From: Erigeron canadensis
Taxonomy: Eukaryota; Streptophyta; Magnoliopsida; Asterales; Asteraceae
DNA: 64,000 nucleotides
Assembly: GCF_010389155.1 (NCBI RefSeq)
Contig: NC_057765.1
Location: 4,278,001-4,342,000 of the forward strand
Direction: 5' to 3'
A program made the position numbers and the translations under genes. A model generated the notes under the pieces. That model had not been told where the DNA came from. It did not search any database and worked only from the letters and a program-made list of their open reading frames with translations. Positions 1 to 10,807 of this stretch are shown piece by piece (position 1 is the first letter of the stretch; the number at the start of each line of letters is the position of its first letter).

Positions 1-121
1 ATGAACTTAATTAAATACATAAGAAACTAAAAAGTTTAATAATAAAGATGAGAAATTCTAGATGATTCCACATCAATCTAGATTATTTCATGAGGGTATC
101 AAGTCTGGCCAATTCCAATTA

Positions 122-796
122 CTACCGCATCAGACTGTCTGAGTGGACCCAACTTGCCAACATCTTTATATCATCCGGGTATAATCTTCGGGTAACACTT
201 TTCCTGTGTTTGCCAGAGATGTGAAATTGTGTCGATCGAAAAAGATCTACTATAAGGGGGAATTGCGGAATAGCAAAATATGCGATGGGGATGAGACCTA
301 ATCCACATATTGGAGCAAGCATCCAAGGTTTTTTATCAACAAAGACAAGGAACAAGGTTGCGCTAAAGGCTACCATCATAGCTGTTGTGGAGAGCAGTAA
401 GAAGAAAATTCCCATAAGCAATCGTCTTGGCAAAGTAACTAAAAAATCTTTCTCCGCAAAACGTGCGGTTAAGATAGATAAGAACAGTAGAAGTGCAGAA
501 GTAGATGCACATAGTGAGATAACATCAAATATTTCAAAGACAGTAAAGGCCGGATTTTCTCTAAATAAAGGGGATCCAGTTTTTTCATCGCTTCCACCTG
601 GTACCGTAATTGAAGCTGCAAATACAACTGTGGTAATTAGTGCTGCAGTTATACTGCATGACTCTGCTATGGTTTTCATCCACTTTTCTCCTTCCTTCAC
701 CAAGTTTTCGTGTTCCCTTGTGAATACCATGTCTGGTGTCTCCTTAAAAATGTTCTCTTTGGTAAGAAATGTTGGAAACACAAGTGTCTTTACTTC
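122..796 (-). CDS. Copy A exon 7, PGG domain and C-terminus
   Basis: The acceptor TTGTACAG precedes GAAGTAAAGAC, giving EVKTLVFPTFL. The PGG domain follows: EHENLVKEGEKWMK, a membrane span ending at VPGGSDEKTG, then three more hydrophobic spans (FEIFDVISLCAS, LLMGIFFLLLSTTAMMVAF, WMLAPICGLGLIPIAYF). The reading frame ends at a TAG at 122-124 after DSDSLMR. Phase 0 at the 5' junction matches exon 6. Confidence 0.88.
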   Translation of the reverse strand, partial: EVKTLVFPTFLTKENIFKETPDMVFTREHENLVKEGEKWMKTIAESCSITAALITTVVFAASITVPGGSDEKTGSPLFRENPAFTVFEIFDVISLCASTSALLLFLSILTARFAEKDFLVTLPRRLLMGIFFLLLSTTAMMVAFSATLFLVFVDKKPWMLAPICGLGLIPIAYFAIPQFPLIVDLFRSTQFHISGKHRKSVTRRLYPDDIKMLASWVHSDSLMR

Positions 797-3700
797 CTGT
801 ACAAGTAGTTCAACATCTTTATACTACTAGAAAAAAACGAATCACATTCTTTTATTATTAATAAAAATTATTGTATTTGTTATGTACCTCGCGCCATTGG
901 AGCTCTCTTTGTAGTTGGAATGCTGCACCTGTTCTCCGATTTAACGCATGTGAAGGTGGCAGCCGTCCAACCAAGTGCAATATATTGTTCTTAGAAGAAT
1001 CTTCAAATGTTCTATAACGATTCTTATGCTCCCCAATCGCATACATAAGTCTGTAAACATCTTCTGAACGGTGTATTACCGCTAGTTGAATAATGTCATA
1101 CCCACTTTTATCTTTACTACTAATTGCTTTTCGTGATCTAAACAATATTTCCAAAACAACTATATGAGCATTTTGAGATGCAGCTTCAAGAATTGGTTCC
1201 TTGTAATGGACATGATGAGAATCGGAGACGCCTAACTTGTCTATTTCATCACATACCAATCCCAAAACCATTGTTGCTTCTTTCCATTCTTTCCTTTTCA
1301 TCTTAATATGGTTGATGGGTGGAACTAAATTCAAGAAATGTTATAAGTTAAAATGTTCACTAGTTATATGTAAGAAAAACCCTAGAACCAAATTGACAGC
1401 TTAATTATATTGTTACCTAGTATCGCTGCGTATTCCCACAACATAGAATAAACGCAAAGGAATGGGAAACAGACTATTAATATGAGGAGGCATATCAAGA
1501 AAAAAGGCGTCCGAAGTAAGGCTGGCACTACAAACACAAAAAAGTTAACTACAAATATGAGTACCTATTACTAGTATCAAATAGTGGAAACATTCATATC
1601 TTACCTTGATACAGTAGAACCTCTATAATTTAATACTCGATAAATTAATAACCTCGATAAAACTAATAATTTATCCAGTCCCAACTTGAGATCAGTACAA
1701 AATTGGACCCCAATTAATAAAATAATAAGATAATAATTTTTTTTAAACCCCAATGTAAATATATTAGTCCCAATAGAACTATAAATTAATAATTCCTTAA
1801 ATATTTCAAAATTCTAACATTTTCTAATAAAAAAATGAATCTATAGTCACTAGTTGATTTTGGAACTTGAAATATGTATTGAGTTATCTTTAATATTTCT
1901 TAATGCATTTAAAAGTTGAGGCATTGTCTTCTCGTATTGTAACAAAAAGTTATAAAGTGTTGTTACCGATGATCTCTTGAGAAGTTGAGAGTTGTTGATT
2001 GGTCATGGTTGATATCTTTATACCTTTTAGTTTATAAGTCATAGTTGATGTGATTTTAAAACTTATCCTTGGGCATTTTATAGTGAGAAATCTAGAATCA
2101 TATACATTGAACTATCTTTAATTTAAAACAATACACTTGACAAGTTAATGTGCAAACATAAATTGAAAATGAAAATCAAAAAGAGAAATTTTGAAGGTTT
2201 GGACATCTTTAAATTAATAATTTATTAATTTATCGATATAATAATATCCCGATAAATTTATAAAAAACCTCGGTCCCAACATTATTAATTTATAGAGGTT
2301 TTACTGTATATAGAGTACTAAAAAGTTAACTCACTTAACCTCAATTCACCGATCACAACTCTTAATTTTTCAAAGTTAATTAAATCAATATGTCTAATTT
2401 AATTTACATTTTTTGGTTTTTCATCACTAATTTACATTTTAACCCAATTTAAAAATAATTAATATTTTAATGCATAATGTCTATCTAATAACAAAATATA
2501 GCTAAAAGTTAGAGAGGTTACAACATTTGGATTAATATGAATTAATATTTGTATCAAGTTTTTATTTTATATTATTAATTGTAATCAACTAATTGTATTG
2601 TTGTTATTAATAATTGTAATCAGACTACAATTGGGATAATCATTATTGTTATTATTAATTCAAATCAAATTATATTAAGGATATAAATTCTTCTTATATA
2701 AATTGAATCATACAGAACACACGAAATCATTGAAAGCCCCACGAACCAGCTGCTACTTGTATTGTTCTTAACAACCATGACCACTGAAAATAATTTTTTT
2801 TTTTTGTAAGATATCAATAAGAACCCGGTCAATCGTGTAATCAAAGCTAATATATTGTTTCTCTGTAATAGTTTGTATAAAAGAAACCATGCTACACCGC
2901 TTTAATATGATTTGGCATTCAGTATTTACATTTGAATATCTCAAATCTTTTTTAAGTATATTTCTACATTTAACATATAAGTATCTTTTTCGTGCCGTAT
3001 ATTAATTCTTAAATATATATTGATAATGTTGTAAAATATGTGTATTTAACACGGTCTAAAATCTAGTAGGAAATGATGAACCACAAGTAATTGAGTTTCT
3101 AATAAAAACACTGAAATTTTCTTTTGAAAATATGCTTAGTACCCTTTTGGCACTTTTCCCCACTTACCGTTGACATATAGTTTCGAGAAACATCAATTTT
3201 AGATGAGAGATAACCATGACCAATGAAAATAAAATTACTTTTTTGCAAGATATTGATAAGTGATTAATATATATATATATATATATATATATTAATGTGG
3301 CCAGTCTAAAAATAATTTTACAGATTATTTTTATATAAAAATGATGTATATCTTGTGAATTTCAAGTTTGAGCCGAAATGGATGAAAAATGATTTAAATG
3401 GTGATCTAGTGATAACTCATTTTACAATACGAAGACTTATGAAAGTGAATTGCTAAAAAGCAAATTCACGTGGGGTGATACAACGAAAAGAAAGAAATGA
3501 TTCAAAATGGCAGTAGCCCACTTAATGTTCCAGATAGTGACTAAACCCAAAAGAAGAGTTGGACTAGACGAAAGAAAGTTAAATGGGCTTCAGCGAGAGT
3601 GACAGAGAGAGTGACGATTGAACAGATCCACATACATCATCACCAGATTCATGGGATTTTCTTCATCAATCATTGATGATCTAAAGATGGAGATGTCTGG

Positions 3701-6057
3701 CTAAGCCTTTCGTTATCTTTCCCGGTGAATGATTCTTGTTTAGCTATGTTTAGCAAACTTTTTATTTATTTGTATTAATATTAATTCTTAATTGGTGATT
3801 TATGCAAGTACTTGAATATTTGTTTATTTAAGTTGTTATTTAAATTATTACAAGAGAGTCTATTGCGAGTCAACAATTTGTGCCGAGTCCAATTAGATTA
3901 GAGATGAAGACAAGTTGTGTGGTAAACATAGGTTGTACCCAAAATAATTTATTTCAACTTAATAAATTATGTCTGTGTGATTTAGAACAAATAATTTATA
4001 GGGTTTGTTAAACTAGTTCATTCAATTATCCATGAGCATACGCCTTTTTATTATTGTCTACAACTTTTATTTTTATTATTGCCCTTGCTTGATTATTATA
4101 AGTCAAGTTAATTAATTTTTATAGTCATTTTAGTTAATCAAATTTAGTTTACTATTATCGTCAAAACCAACGAAAATTGTTAAAGCTTGACTATAACTAC
4201 AGACGCTCCTCGTGGGAACAATATCCATTTACTCTATCTAGTATAAGGTAATTATATTTATTTTTGATTGGTACTTTGACATCGATCAAATATCAATATG
4301 AACTCGGTCGTTTTTCATGACGAAATACGGTAAAAACATATCAACGCAGACAGGACAGTCGAGTAAGTTAGATGTCCACCTGGATACAAACCACGCGATA
4401 TCAACGCCCAAGGTCGTTGCATAATATTCTAGGATTGTTTTTTAAGTATTGTTTTTTATTATTGTAATGTTTCATTCCTAAAATGTTTTTATTTTAAGTA
4501 TTGGAATATTTTATCTTTAGTAATGTAATGTTTTTATTTATGTAGTAAAAAATAGTTTTATTAATATTTGGATAAAAATAAAATAGAATAAAACTTTTTG
4601 AAAAATAGGTGAAGAAAAGAGTTTATTGTTAGCAATAATTATTGGGTGTGTCTAGGAGAGACCGTTAGACTTAAATTAATTGTGATTGGAGTATATCTTT
4701 TTAATGAATCCCACTCTTTCATACGGCGTAATTGTTATTCATATTCCCAATTAGAAATACATTTCACTTTGAGTTTAGTGATTTTTATATTTTTATTCGA
4801 TCAATTACTAACTTGCAATTACCTGCAATAGTCCTCATGTCTCTTCGGAAATCCGTGTCGTTCCAGAAGGAAAAGTCAAGTACCACTATCGGAATGATAA
4901 GTAAACCCATGATAAAATAGACGAGTAAGTCACGCATCATCCTCCCGATTTTACGAAGACCTAAAATGGAAATACAATAAAGTTTAATCACTTCGGGCCG
5001 GAAAAAATGAACTTAGAATATATGTTAGAAACTTACTGGGATATATGAGCATTTCGGAGCTGCGTAGCCCACTCGGAAAGGTTTTAGCTAAAGCCATGAG
5101 TGCATTATCATTTTCATTAGCAAATCTAGGATATTTCTTGATCAATTTGGATGCAAAATCTGCAAAGATAGATAATATGTGAAGTGTAAATATCTGAACA
5201 ATATATTATACATATAGAAAAGTGAATATAAAGTTGTCCGACACAAAACTTTAGATGTGAAACTCTCACGTGATAATAACTTTTTAGTATTTTCTTTTTA
5301 ATGAATAAATGCATGTGTCCCATAAGTTTTATGGTTTATAAAGCTAATATGTAAGTGTTCCACACCTAAACTTAAGTACTCGAAACCTTATATTACCATC
5401 CACGTATATGGATATGGATGCATGTGTTAGTTTATAAATATGTAGTACTCCGTATATTATATATCAATTACGGTACTCACTATATTGTTTAGCAGAAATT
5501 GCATTAACTAGGATGTCAACCCCCATTTTGACATCAAGGGAAACAAAGTTGTCACATTGATCAAACAAATAATCAATGGTATTAAGGTACATATTTTCAT
5601 AAGCTCTATGCAATGGTTTTCTCCCTTTTTTGTCTGTAGTATCCAACAATTGTTTGTTCTTTTGAACCAAGAGCCTTGCTGCTCTTGTGTTCCCCATAAG
5701 TGCAGCAATGTGAAGTGCTGTGCTTCCATCTGAAGATCTCTTTATGAGGGCTTGTTCTTCGTTTATAAGTCGAATCAAGTTTTCCACGAAGCCGTAATCA
5801 CCTATTCCAACCGCGATATGAAGCACCGTGTTACCATCACTGTCGATTGCATTTTTTAGTAAATCCTTATCTTCTTTTAGTATGGGTTCCGCATCTCGCC
5901 AGTCTCTGTTCACAATAGCTTTGTATAATTTCTTCTTTTTTTCATCAGTCTTGTTTTTATCTTGGGTTTCACTAATTTGGCTATCTTCACCTTCTGCTTT
6001 GAGGTTTGACAATTTGGTTTCTTCACCTATGTCTATTACACTAATATCTTCCTCCAT
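122..6057 (-). CDS. Ankyrin-repeat/PGG-domain membrane protein, copy A (ITN1/ACD6-like)
   Basis: Gene model from exons 5481-6122, 5037-5159, 4823-4960, 1417-1527, 888-1324 and 122-796 on the minus strand. All junctions have GT/AG ends and matching phases. The start given here is the ATG at 6057 (MEEDISV), because the homologous upstream exon at 8024-8396 carries a stop codon in this copy. The protein has an acidic/lysine-rich N-terminal linker, ankyrin repeats (DGNTVLHIAVGIGD, DGSTALHIAALMGN), two hydrophobic segments in exons 4 and 5, a further ankyrin region in exon 6, and a C-terminal PGG domain with four membrane spans. Proteins of this family sit in the plasma membrane and act in salt, salicylate or defence signalling (family knowledge); the exact role here is unknown. 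Intron 4 (1528-4822) is enlarged by transposons. Expression cannot be judged from sequence. Confidence 0.8.
888..1324 (-). CDS. Copy A exon 6, ankyrin region
   Basis: Exon of 437 bp between the acceptor AATTTAG and the donor GAG|GTACAT. It encodes VPPINHIKMKRKEWKEA, then ankyrin-like units (PILEAASQNAHIVVLEIL, DKSGYDIIQLAVIHRSEDVY, DSSKNNILHLVGRL) and ends LQRELQWRE, the segment that in this family sits just before the PGG domain. The length is identical to the copy B counterpart. Confidence 0.85.
1417..1527 (-). CDS. Copy A exon 5, single hydrophobic segment
   Basis: Exon of 111 bp with the acceptor TTTGTAG and the donor CTAG|GTAACA. It encodes a very hydrophobic stretch (FFLICLLILIVCFPFLCVYS) that is probably membrane-spanning. 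Phases (2 bases in, 1 base out) fit exons 4 and 6, and copy B has the same 111-bp exon. Confidence 0.75.
1612..2306. mobile_element. Emigrant-like MITE (Tc1/mariner, pogo-like family)
   Basis: The element begins CAGTAGAACCTCTATAA and ends with the inverted complement TTATAGAGGTTTTACTG, flanked by TA on both sides (1610-1611 and 2307-2308). This terminus and TA duplication match the known Arabidopsis Emigrant family (from memory). It is about 695 bp, AT-rich, with long subterminal inverted repeats rich in AATTAATA, and has no transposase reading frame. It lies in intron 4 of copy A and is absent from the same intron of copy B. Confidence 0.8.
2311..3067 (+). mobile_element. Helitron-like repeat unit
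   Basis: A roughly 750-bp AT-rich unit starting near TACTAAAAAGTTAACTC and ending CACGGTCTAAAATCTAGT. The CTAGT end after a short GC-richer hairpin-like segment is typical of Helitron 3' ends. The same unit recurs in inverted orientation in the array at 17423-20140. It lies in intron 4 of copy A. It is non-autonomous, with no Rep/helicase coding sequence. Confidence 0.55.
3068..4822. other. Remainder of intron 4 of copy A, no gene seen
   Basis: The stretch holds a (TA)n microsatellite at about 3266-3292 and AT-rich DNA. Around 4190-4420 there is a slightly GC-richer patch (CTCCTCGTGGGAACAATATC) that may be a retrotransposon relic. No conserved reading frame is visible on either strand. Confidence 0.5.
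4823..4960 (-). CDS. Copy A exon 4, hydrophobic segment
   Basis: Exon of 138 bp with the acceptor CATTTTAG and the donor TTGCAG|GTAATTG. It encodes LRKIGRMMRDLLVYFIMGLL and continues into IPIVVLDFSFWND, a likely membrane segment. Copy B has a 147-bp counterpart with three extra codons and the same phases. Confidence 0.78.
5037..5159 (-). CDS. Copy A exon 3
   Basis: Exon of 123 bp with the acceptor TTTGCAG and the donor CCCA|GTAAGT. It encodes FASKLIKKYPRFANENDNA, then LMALAKTFPSGLRSSEMLIY. The motif in which a line of ankyrin sequence leads into LMALAK is characteristic of ITN1-like proteins. Same length and phases as in copy B. Confidence 0.8.
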
Positions 6058-6122
6058 TTTGCCAAGTTCCGAAATTGGATATGTTTCTATTACGTTTGAT
6101 TTTGTTGAAACTGTGTCTTCAC
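5481..6122 (-). CDS. Copy A exon 2, linker and first ankyrin repeats
   Basis: Exon of 642 bp. The acceptor AATAACAG is followed by GTGAAGAC, and the frame is open through GEDTVSTKSNVIETYP before the in-frame ATG at 6057. That open upstream part shows the exon is built to receive a preceding phase-1 exon, the Gag-like exon at 8024-8396. It encodes a charged linker, then ankyrin repeats (DGNTVLHIAVGIGDYGFVE, DGSTALHIAALMGNTRAA, DKKGRKPLHRAYENMY) and ends NAISAKQY. Confidence 0.88.
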
Positions 6123-6744
6123 CTGTTATTTTTATGTCAATCAGTTATAAAAGGAGTTTTAAATCAAAGGAAATTAATAAAAATTAATCCAACAAAAAGG
6201 CACAATATCTCTTGATCAATAATACAGTATTTGACACATGAAAACAAGTACCGGTAAAATTTATTTATAAATGAAAGACCGTATAAAACTACATAATTAA
6301 GTAAAAATTTATATAATTTCTTGAGTTAAATTCATCATTGTGTAACAACTTTCTGAAAAAGTCGTCACGTAATTTTTCTTTTTTTGACAAACATATCATT
6401 GTACGTATATAATTTTACCGCGAACATGTTGCCGGCGCTCTCTTCCACCCAAAACCATCCTCATCTATTATATACATATGCACTAACCGTTATTATCGTC
6501 GGCATCTTCCTCCCCAAACCCACCATTGTCACCAACCGATGTCGTCGCCACTCTCTTTTCTAGCGTATTCTCCGATGAATACAAGCTTCTAGAAAGTATA
6601 TATATATGTGTATGTAAACAAATACAGTATGTTATTTGTCCACGTACACTTGATTATAGTAGGTGTGAAAAAATTTGTTGACTTTTTCACATTTAAAATG
6701 TGCGAGAGAATTCATAGTTAAAAACGTTAAAAAATTATAAAATA

Positions 6745-6975
6745 TTACCTTTTTGTTCAATTTTAAATTTTTAAAGTCAAACTTTACGAATTTTGATCAT
6801 AAATATTTTTATTTGTGTTATATAACAGTTGATGAAAATTATACCAATGAAACACACATAAAAACAATGAATTATATAACTTTTATTAAATATTATATAA
6901 CAAAAACAAATATATTTATAGTCAAAGTTTGTAAAGTTTGATTTTGAAAATTTGAAAGTGAAAGTATAATATTTT
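6745..6975. mobile_element. Stowaway-like MITE in intron 1 of copy A
   Basis: An inverted repeat pairs CAAACTTTACGAATTTTGATC and TTTGTGTTATATAAC on the left with GTTATATAACAAAAACAAAT and TCAAAGTTTGTAAAGTTTG on the right. The homologous place in copy B (about 50040-50110) lacks the insert, so it is a real insertion. The core is shared with the MITE at 8600-8847. The exact ends are not certain. Confidence 0.6.
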
Positions 6976-7780
6976 CACACTTATATATGTAATATTGGGA
7001 AAAAAGTTCAAAACTTTTATACCTGTAAAAATATCTGTTTTGTTGAAGTCAAATTGAAAGAACAAATTTCTTGAAGATTATGCATTGCCGCTACCGGGAA
7101 AGGCGGGCATATTACTTTTACAAATTTTGAGCTACCAAAACTTGTTTTACAAATCAAAGGTGAAATAAATATAACCCATGACATCTTCAAACAAAGGGGG
7201 TAATGACCACTAAACCAAGATGTCGATTTGTGATAATCATTCATCTATTAAAAACATATACTCGTATATATCTATCTAAAACTGTTTTTATGTTTAGATA
7301 TTTATAAAAGAGTCCGGTTTTTCCTGGTCGTGTCCGACTGGACCGTGAACCATCAGTATGACCGGTTCGACATCTGGTCCTTCTCAAAACATTTCTTATA
7401 AGCTTCCTTTATTTTATAGGCCAATATCAAGCTGTGTAAGTACACGAATATGAGAAGGACAAGAGGATATAGTTTTCAAGTGAGATAGTGGTTGGGGAAG
7501 GAACTAGTACCTAAGCAATAGGTAGTACTATTGAAGACAAATGGATGCAAGGTTCTTGCATCATGTTTTAGATGTCAAAGTTAACATGTTTTAGATGCTT
7601 TAATCTTAACTGGATGGATGGGTACCTGTGCAGTGGTGTTGGGCCGTTGACGGTGGCGCGCAGTGTGGTGCTGTGGTGGCTGTGTCGACTAGTAGTTGTG
7701 GTGGCAGTAATTATTGTTAAATTAATTGATTTAAAAGAGTTGGTGTATCTATTTTTAGAGTTAAAGGATGGAAGGTGATT

Positions 7781-7874
7781 TGTACACCACTTAATTTTAA
7801 CCGTACACTATCAAATTAATGTGCATAAAAATGTTGTACTGGACAACACTACGAAGCATGATTGGTGGTGTACA
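7781..7874. mobile_element. Short inverted-repeat insertion, MITE-like
   Basis: A 94-bp segment has perfect 10-bp ends, TGTACACCAC and GTGGTGTACA. It lies in intron 1 of copy A where copy B carries unrelated sequence. Too short to classify and the target duplication is unclear. Confidence 0.35.
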
Positions 7875-8023
7875 GATCATCATACGATAGAAATATGCAA
7901 ATATGTAAGTGGATTAATTTGGGGTATTTCCCATATCCAAATTTTATAACGTAAGAAATTTTTGATAAATAATATAGATAAGATAATAATAATAGTAAAT
8001 AAATATAAAAAACTAAGACCTAC

Positions 8024-8396
8024 CTTGTTGAAGACTGATAGTTGTATCGTAGAAGGATCTAAGTTTGTCCCAAACTTCTTTTGCTGAAACACTATCCGAG
8101 ACAGCACCAAGTACATTCTAACTAACCGAACCAAATATCCAGCCTTTAAGAAGATTGTCGTATCTGAGCACCATCTCGGTGTTCGTCGTTCTCGGACCGA
8201 CAAATGCAGCATCCACAATGCCCCTCATGTTGTGAGTCTCCATGAGACAAAGTATCTGTGTCTTCCAAAGATAATAGTTGCGGTCGCTTGAAAGCTTCAC
8301 TGAAACAAAGTTAGAAACATTAGCATTTGATGCACATAAGAAATGTAAGTCTTCTATTCGAGCTGAAGCATCGGGATTGTTTGAATAGCCTGCCAT
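8024..8396 (-). pseudogene. Copy A exon 1, Copia Gag-like domain with a nonsense codon
   Basis: Exon of 373 bp from ATG at 8396 to the donor CAACAAG|GTAGGTC; it ends in phase 1, which fits exon 2 exactly. The product resembles the N-terminal Gag region of Copia elements (UBN2/DUF4219 type): FVSVKLSSDRNYYLWKTQIL, CLMETHNMRGIVDAAFVG, GWIFGSVS, VSAKEVWDKL. At 8118-8120 the codon is TAG where copy B has GAG (SVSENVLG), so translation from this ATG stops after about 92 residues. Copy A therefore either starts at the exon 2 ATG or is non-functional. Confidence 0.72.
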
Positions 8397-8454
8397 TTGA
8401 ATGGAGTGTACTGTATATTTATGTTATTATGTATATCTTAAGTTAGTTAATGCA

Positions 8455-8465
8455 GTTTATATAGG
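8455..8465 (-). promoter_or_regulatory. Probable TATA box of copy A
   Basis: CCTATATAAAC on the minus strand, about 60 bp upstream of the exon 1 ATG. It is conserved in copy B at 56283-56293 together with flanking sequence (GTTTCC before it, GCATTA after it). Confidence 0.5.
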
Positions 8466-8599
8466 AAACTTTTGAGGTGTCAGGGTACGTCGACTCTGAC
8501 ACTGCTAAAGAATAAAATTTTTACATATGAAATTCACGTGACATATACAATTCAATTATTAGCATATGTTTATAAGGATTGCATATTGTAAAACAAGTA

Positions 8600-8847
8600 T
8601 TCGTCTCATATTAAGTGTTTTATTTTAACTTATTAAGTCTTTTTCTTTCAACTTTGAACGTAAATATCTTTGTTTGTGTTATATAACACTTGATATAACA
8701 TATATGAATTGATTGAGTTTTCAATGTATTTTTCATTGATATAACTTTTATCAACTAATATATAACACAAACAAAATTATTTACGGTCAAAGTCGGGAAA
8801 AAAAGACTTGACCAGTCAAAATAGGACAACTAAAATGGGACGGAGGG
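8600..8847. mobile_element. Stowaway-like MITE
   Basis: The right end reads ACTAAAATGGGACGGAGGG, the complement of the typical plant CCCTCCGTCCCA terminus; the left end TATTCGTCTCATATTAAGTG is its degenerate partner. The inner arms pair TTTGAACGTAAATATCTTTG with the CAAACAAAATTATTTACGG segment. It has no coding capacity and lies directly left of the LTR that starts at 8848. Confidence 0.65.
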
Positions 8848-9664
8848 TGTTTATGTGAATTGATGATCGTGTGAGTGCGTAAATTTTGTTCATGGACTAG
8901 TCAAGGTCGTTTAGTCGTTTCATTTGGTTGTTTAATGAAATGTTCAAGGTTCATTATGGTGAAATTTAGTTAGTTATGTGTACGGACTATTCATGGGTTC
9001 AACACATGCCCAAACCCATTCCCAAGACGCAACCTCATCCTCTTGCATCCAATCACCTCCCACCCACCAATCTCATTTCTCTTATCCTTTCTCTCTCTCA
9101 TTCATTGCAAGAACACACACTTCCTTACATCTATCTATCTCTCTCTAGAATTTAATACACCAAATTCATGTTTCAAGAAAGAATTTGTTAGGGGTTTTCA
9201 TCGTCACCATCAAGAAAGAATTTGTTAGGGGTTTTCATCGTCACCATCATTGTAACAACATATCAAAAGTTGGGTTGTCAAAGTGCAAGGAAACTCCTCA
9301 TTCGGGTCATTTTCGGGTTTAACACTTTGGTGGAAGATTTGGTAAGTTAAAACTATTTCATATTCATCATTTCATGTTTATAATCATGTTTCTAGTCATA
9401 TTCAAGTGTTTTTGGGTCAAGAATCGAGTCAAAACCGGATTCGAGGCAAATTAAGGTTTCAATTAGGGTTTTGGTTGAGTTAATGGTGATTTGGGCTTGT
9501 GTTAAGGTTATAGATGGATTTTTGATATGGGTTATGTTTGTTTAAGTGTAATTATGCTTCAAAATGAGTCTTGGAACTTCCTAGATCGAATTCTAAGTCA
9601 AAAATGTTGTTTGGGTTGTGTTTGGGTCGTGTTTTAGCTTCAAGGTGATTGTGCAGGAAGTTTT

Positions 9665-9900
9665 GGTGCAGACCTGGCGTAGCTTACGCCCCTCATGGCG
9701 TAGCTTACGCCCTCCTCTATCTTCCATTTTCATTTTGCCCTCTGTTTACACCAACCTTACGCTAGCCAGACGCCAAAACTAATAGTTACAAGCCACCGTA
9801 ACTTACGCCAGATTTGGCTGTAAGTTACGCCCCATTTGTGAACTAGCGTAGGTTACGCCCCCTGTGGTGTAGCTTACGCCCCTTCCCTTTTGTCATTTTT
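9665..9900 (+). repeat. Array of hairpin-forming GGCGTA...TACGCC motifs in the LTR
   Basis: The motif GGCGTAGCTTACGCC (arms GGCGTA and TACGCC) appears twice in a row near 9677-9711, then in variants (CCGTAACTTACGCC, GGCTGTAAGTTACGCC, GCGTAGGTTACGCC, GGTGTAGCTTACGCC). Spacing is irregular, so it is a motif cluster and not a simple satellite. Confidence 0.6.
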
Positions 9901-10194
9901 CAGATTTTTGTTCTAGCTCAACTTCTAAGGTACTTGAGTCGCATCAAACCTCCAAATGAACATTTCCTTCTACTCTCCTAGTGATGTATTCAAATTGTAA
10001 TCATTGTTCAAGGTTTAGATGTCCCGACTAGAACTAAATTGGTGACACATAGTGTAATGTAAATGTGTAATGATAGGTTTTGAGTGTGTGGCTATCAATT
10101 GACGCTTGTAGGTCGATATTAACTCGTCGGAGTTAGACTAAGGTGAGTTCGTAGCCCCTTTTCCTTATATGATTTTGGGTGGAAAGTGTACAAC

Positions 10195-10640
10195 GTGTTT
10201 TCCTTGGTTTGTTGATCGTTATGTGTTCGTTTGAGTGTGAATCAAGGTTGAATGAAAGATTGGCTACTTTATCAAGGTTATGTGATCGTTTGAATTGTGA
10301 ATCAAGGTTGTGTGAATGTTTGACTAGTTTATCAAGGTTATGTGTTCGTTTGCTTTGTAAATCAAGGTCTTATGATTGTTTGGCTAATTATCAAGGTTAT
10401 GTGTTCAATTGAATTATAAATCAAGGTGGTATGATTGTGATGTGTTCGTATCAAGTTTGTGAGGTTCATTGAATGATCCAATCAAGGTTTCAAGGCTTGG
10501 TGATCGTTTAACGATCCCAATTATGAGATCATTTGATGAACCAATCAAGGTTTCAACGTTGTGTGATCGTTTATCGATCCAAATCAAGGTTTCAAGGTTA
10601 TATGATCATTTAATGATCTAATTATGTTCGTATCAAGGTT
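10195..10640 (+). repeat. Degenerate tandem repeat inside the LTR
   Basis: About ten diverged units of roughly 30 bp carry ATCAAGGTTATGTGATCGTTTG or close variants. They lie between the motif cluster and the hairpin at 10694. Reading frames here are by-products of the repeat. Confidence 0.6.
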
Positions 10641-10693
10641 AAATGGTTGTTATCCCGACACTTGTTTCTTATAGTCAAAACCTATGAACTCAC

Positions 10694-10706
10694 CAACTTT
10701 ATGTTG
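10694..10706 (+). promoter_or_regulatory. Conserved LTR hairpin, instance 1
   Basis: CAAC-TTTAT-GTTG preceded by ACTCAC and followed 26 nt later by TTTTCAGG (10732-10739). The same arrangement occurs in three other LTRs in the window. Function unknown. Confidence 0.5.
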
Positions 10707-10807
10707 ACGCTTTTAGTACACTTTTCAGGTAATCAAGTGAATCAAAGACGTGATGGATGATTGCATTGCATGTGGTAGGATTGAGCTTGGACTTTTGTGG
10801 ATCCGTG

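Noticed and set aside
285..830. Long plus-strand frame of 181 codons
   Set aside because: It is the antisense shadow of copy A exon 7; similar shadows occur opposite copy B (38006-38743) and copy C (22832-23155).
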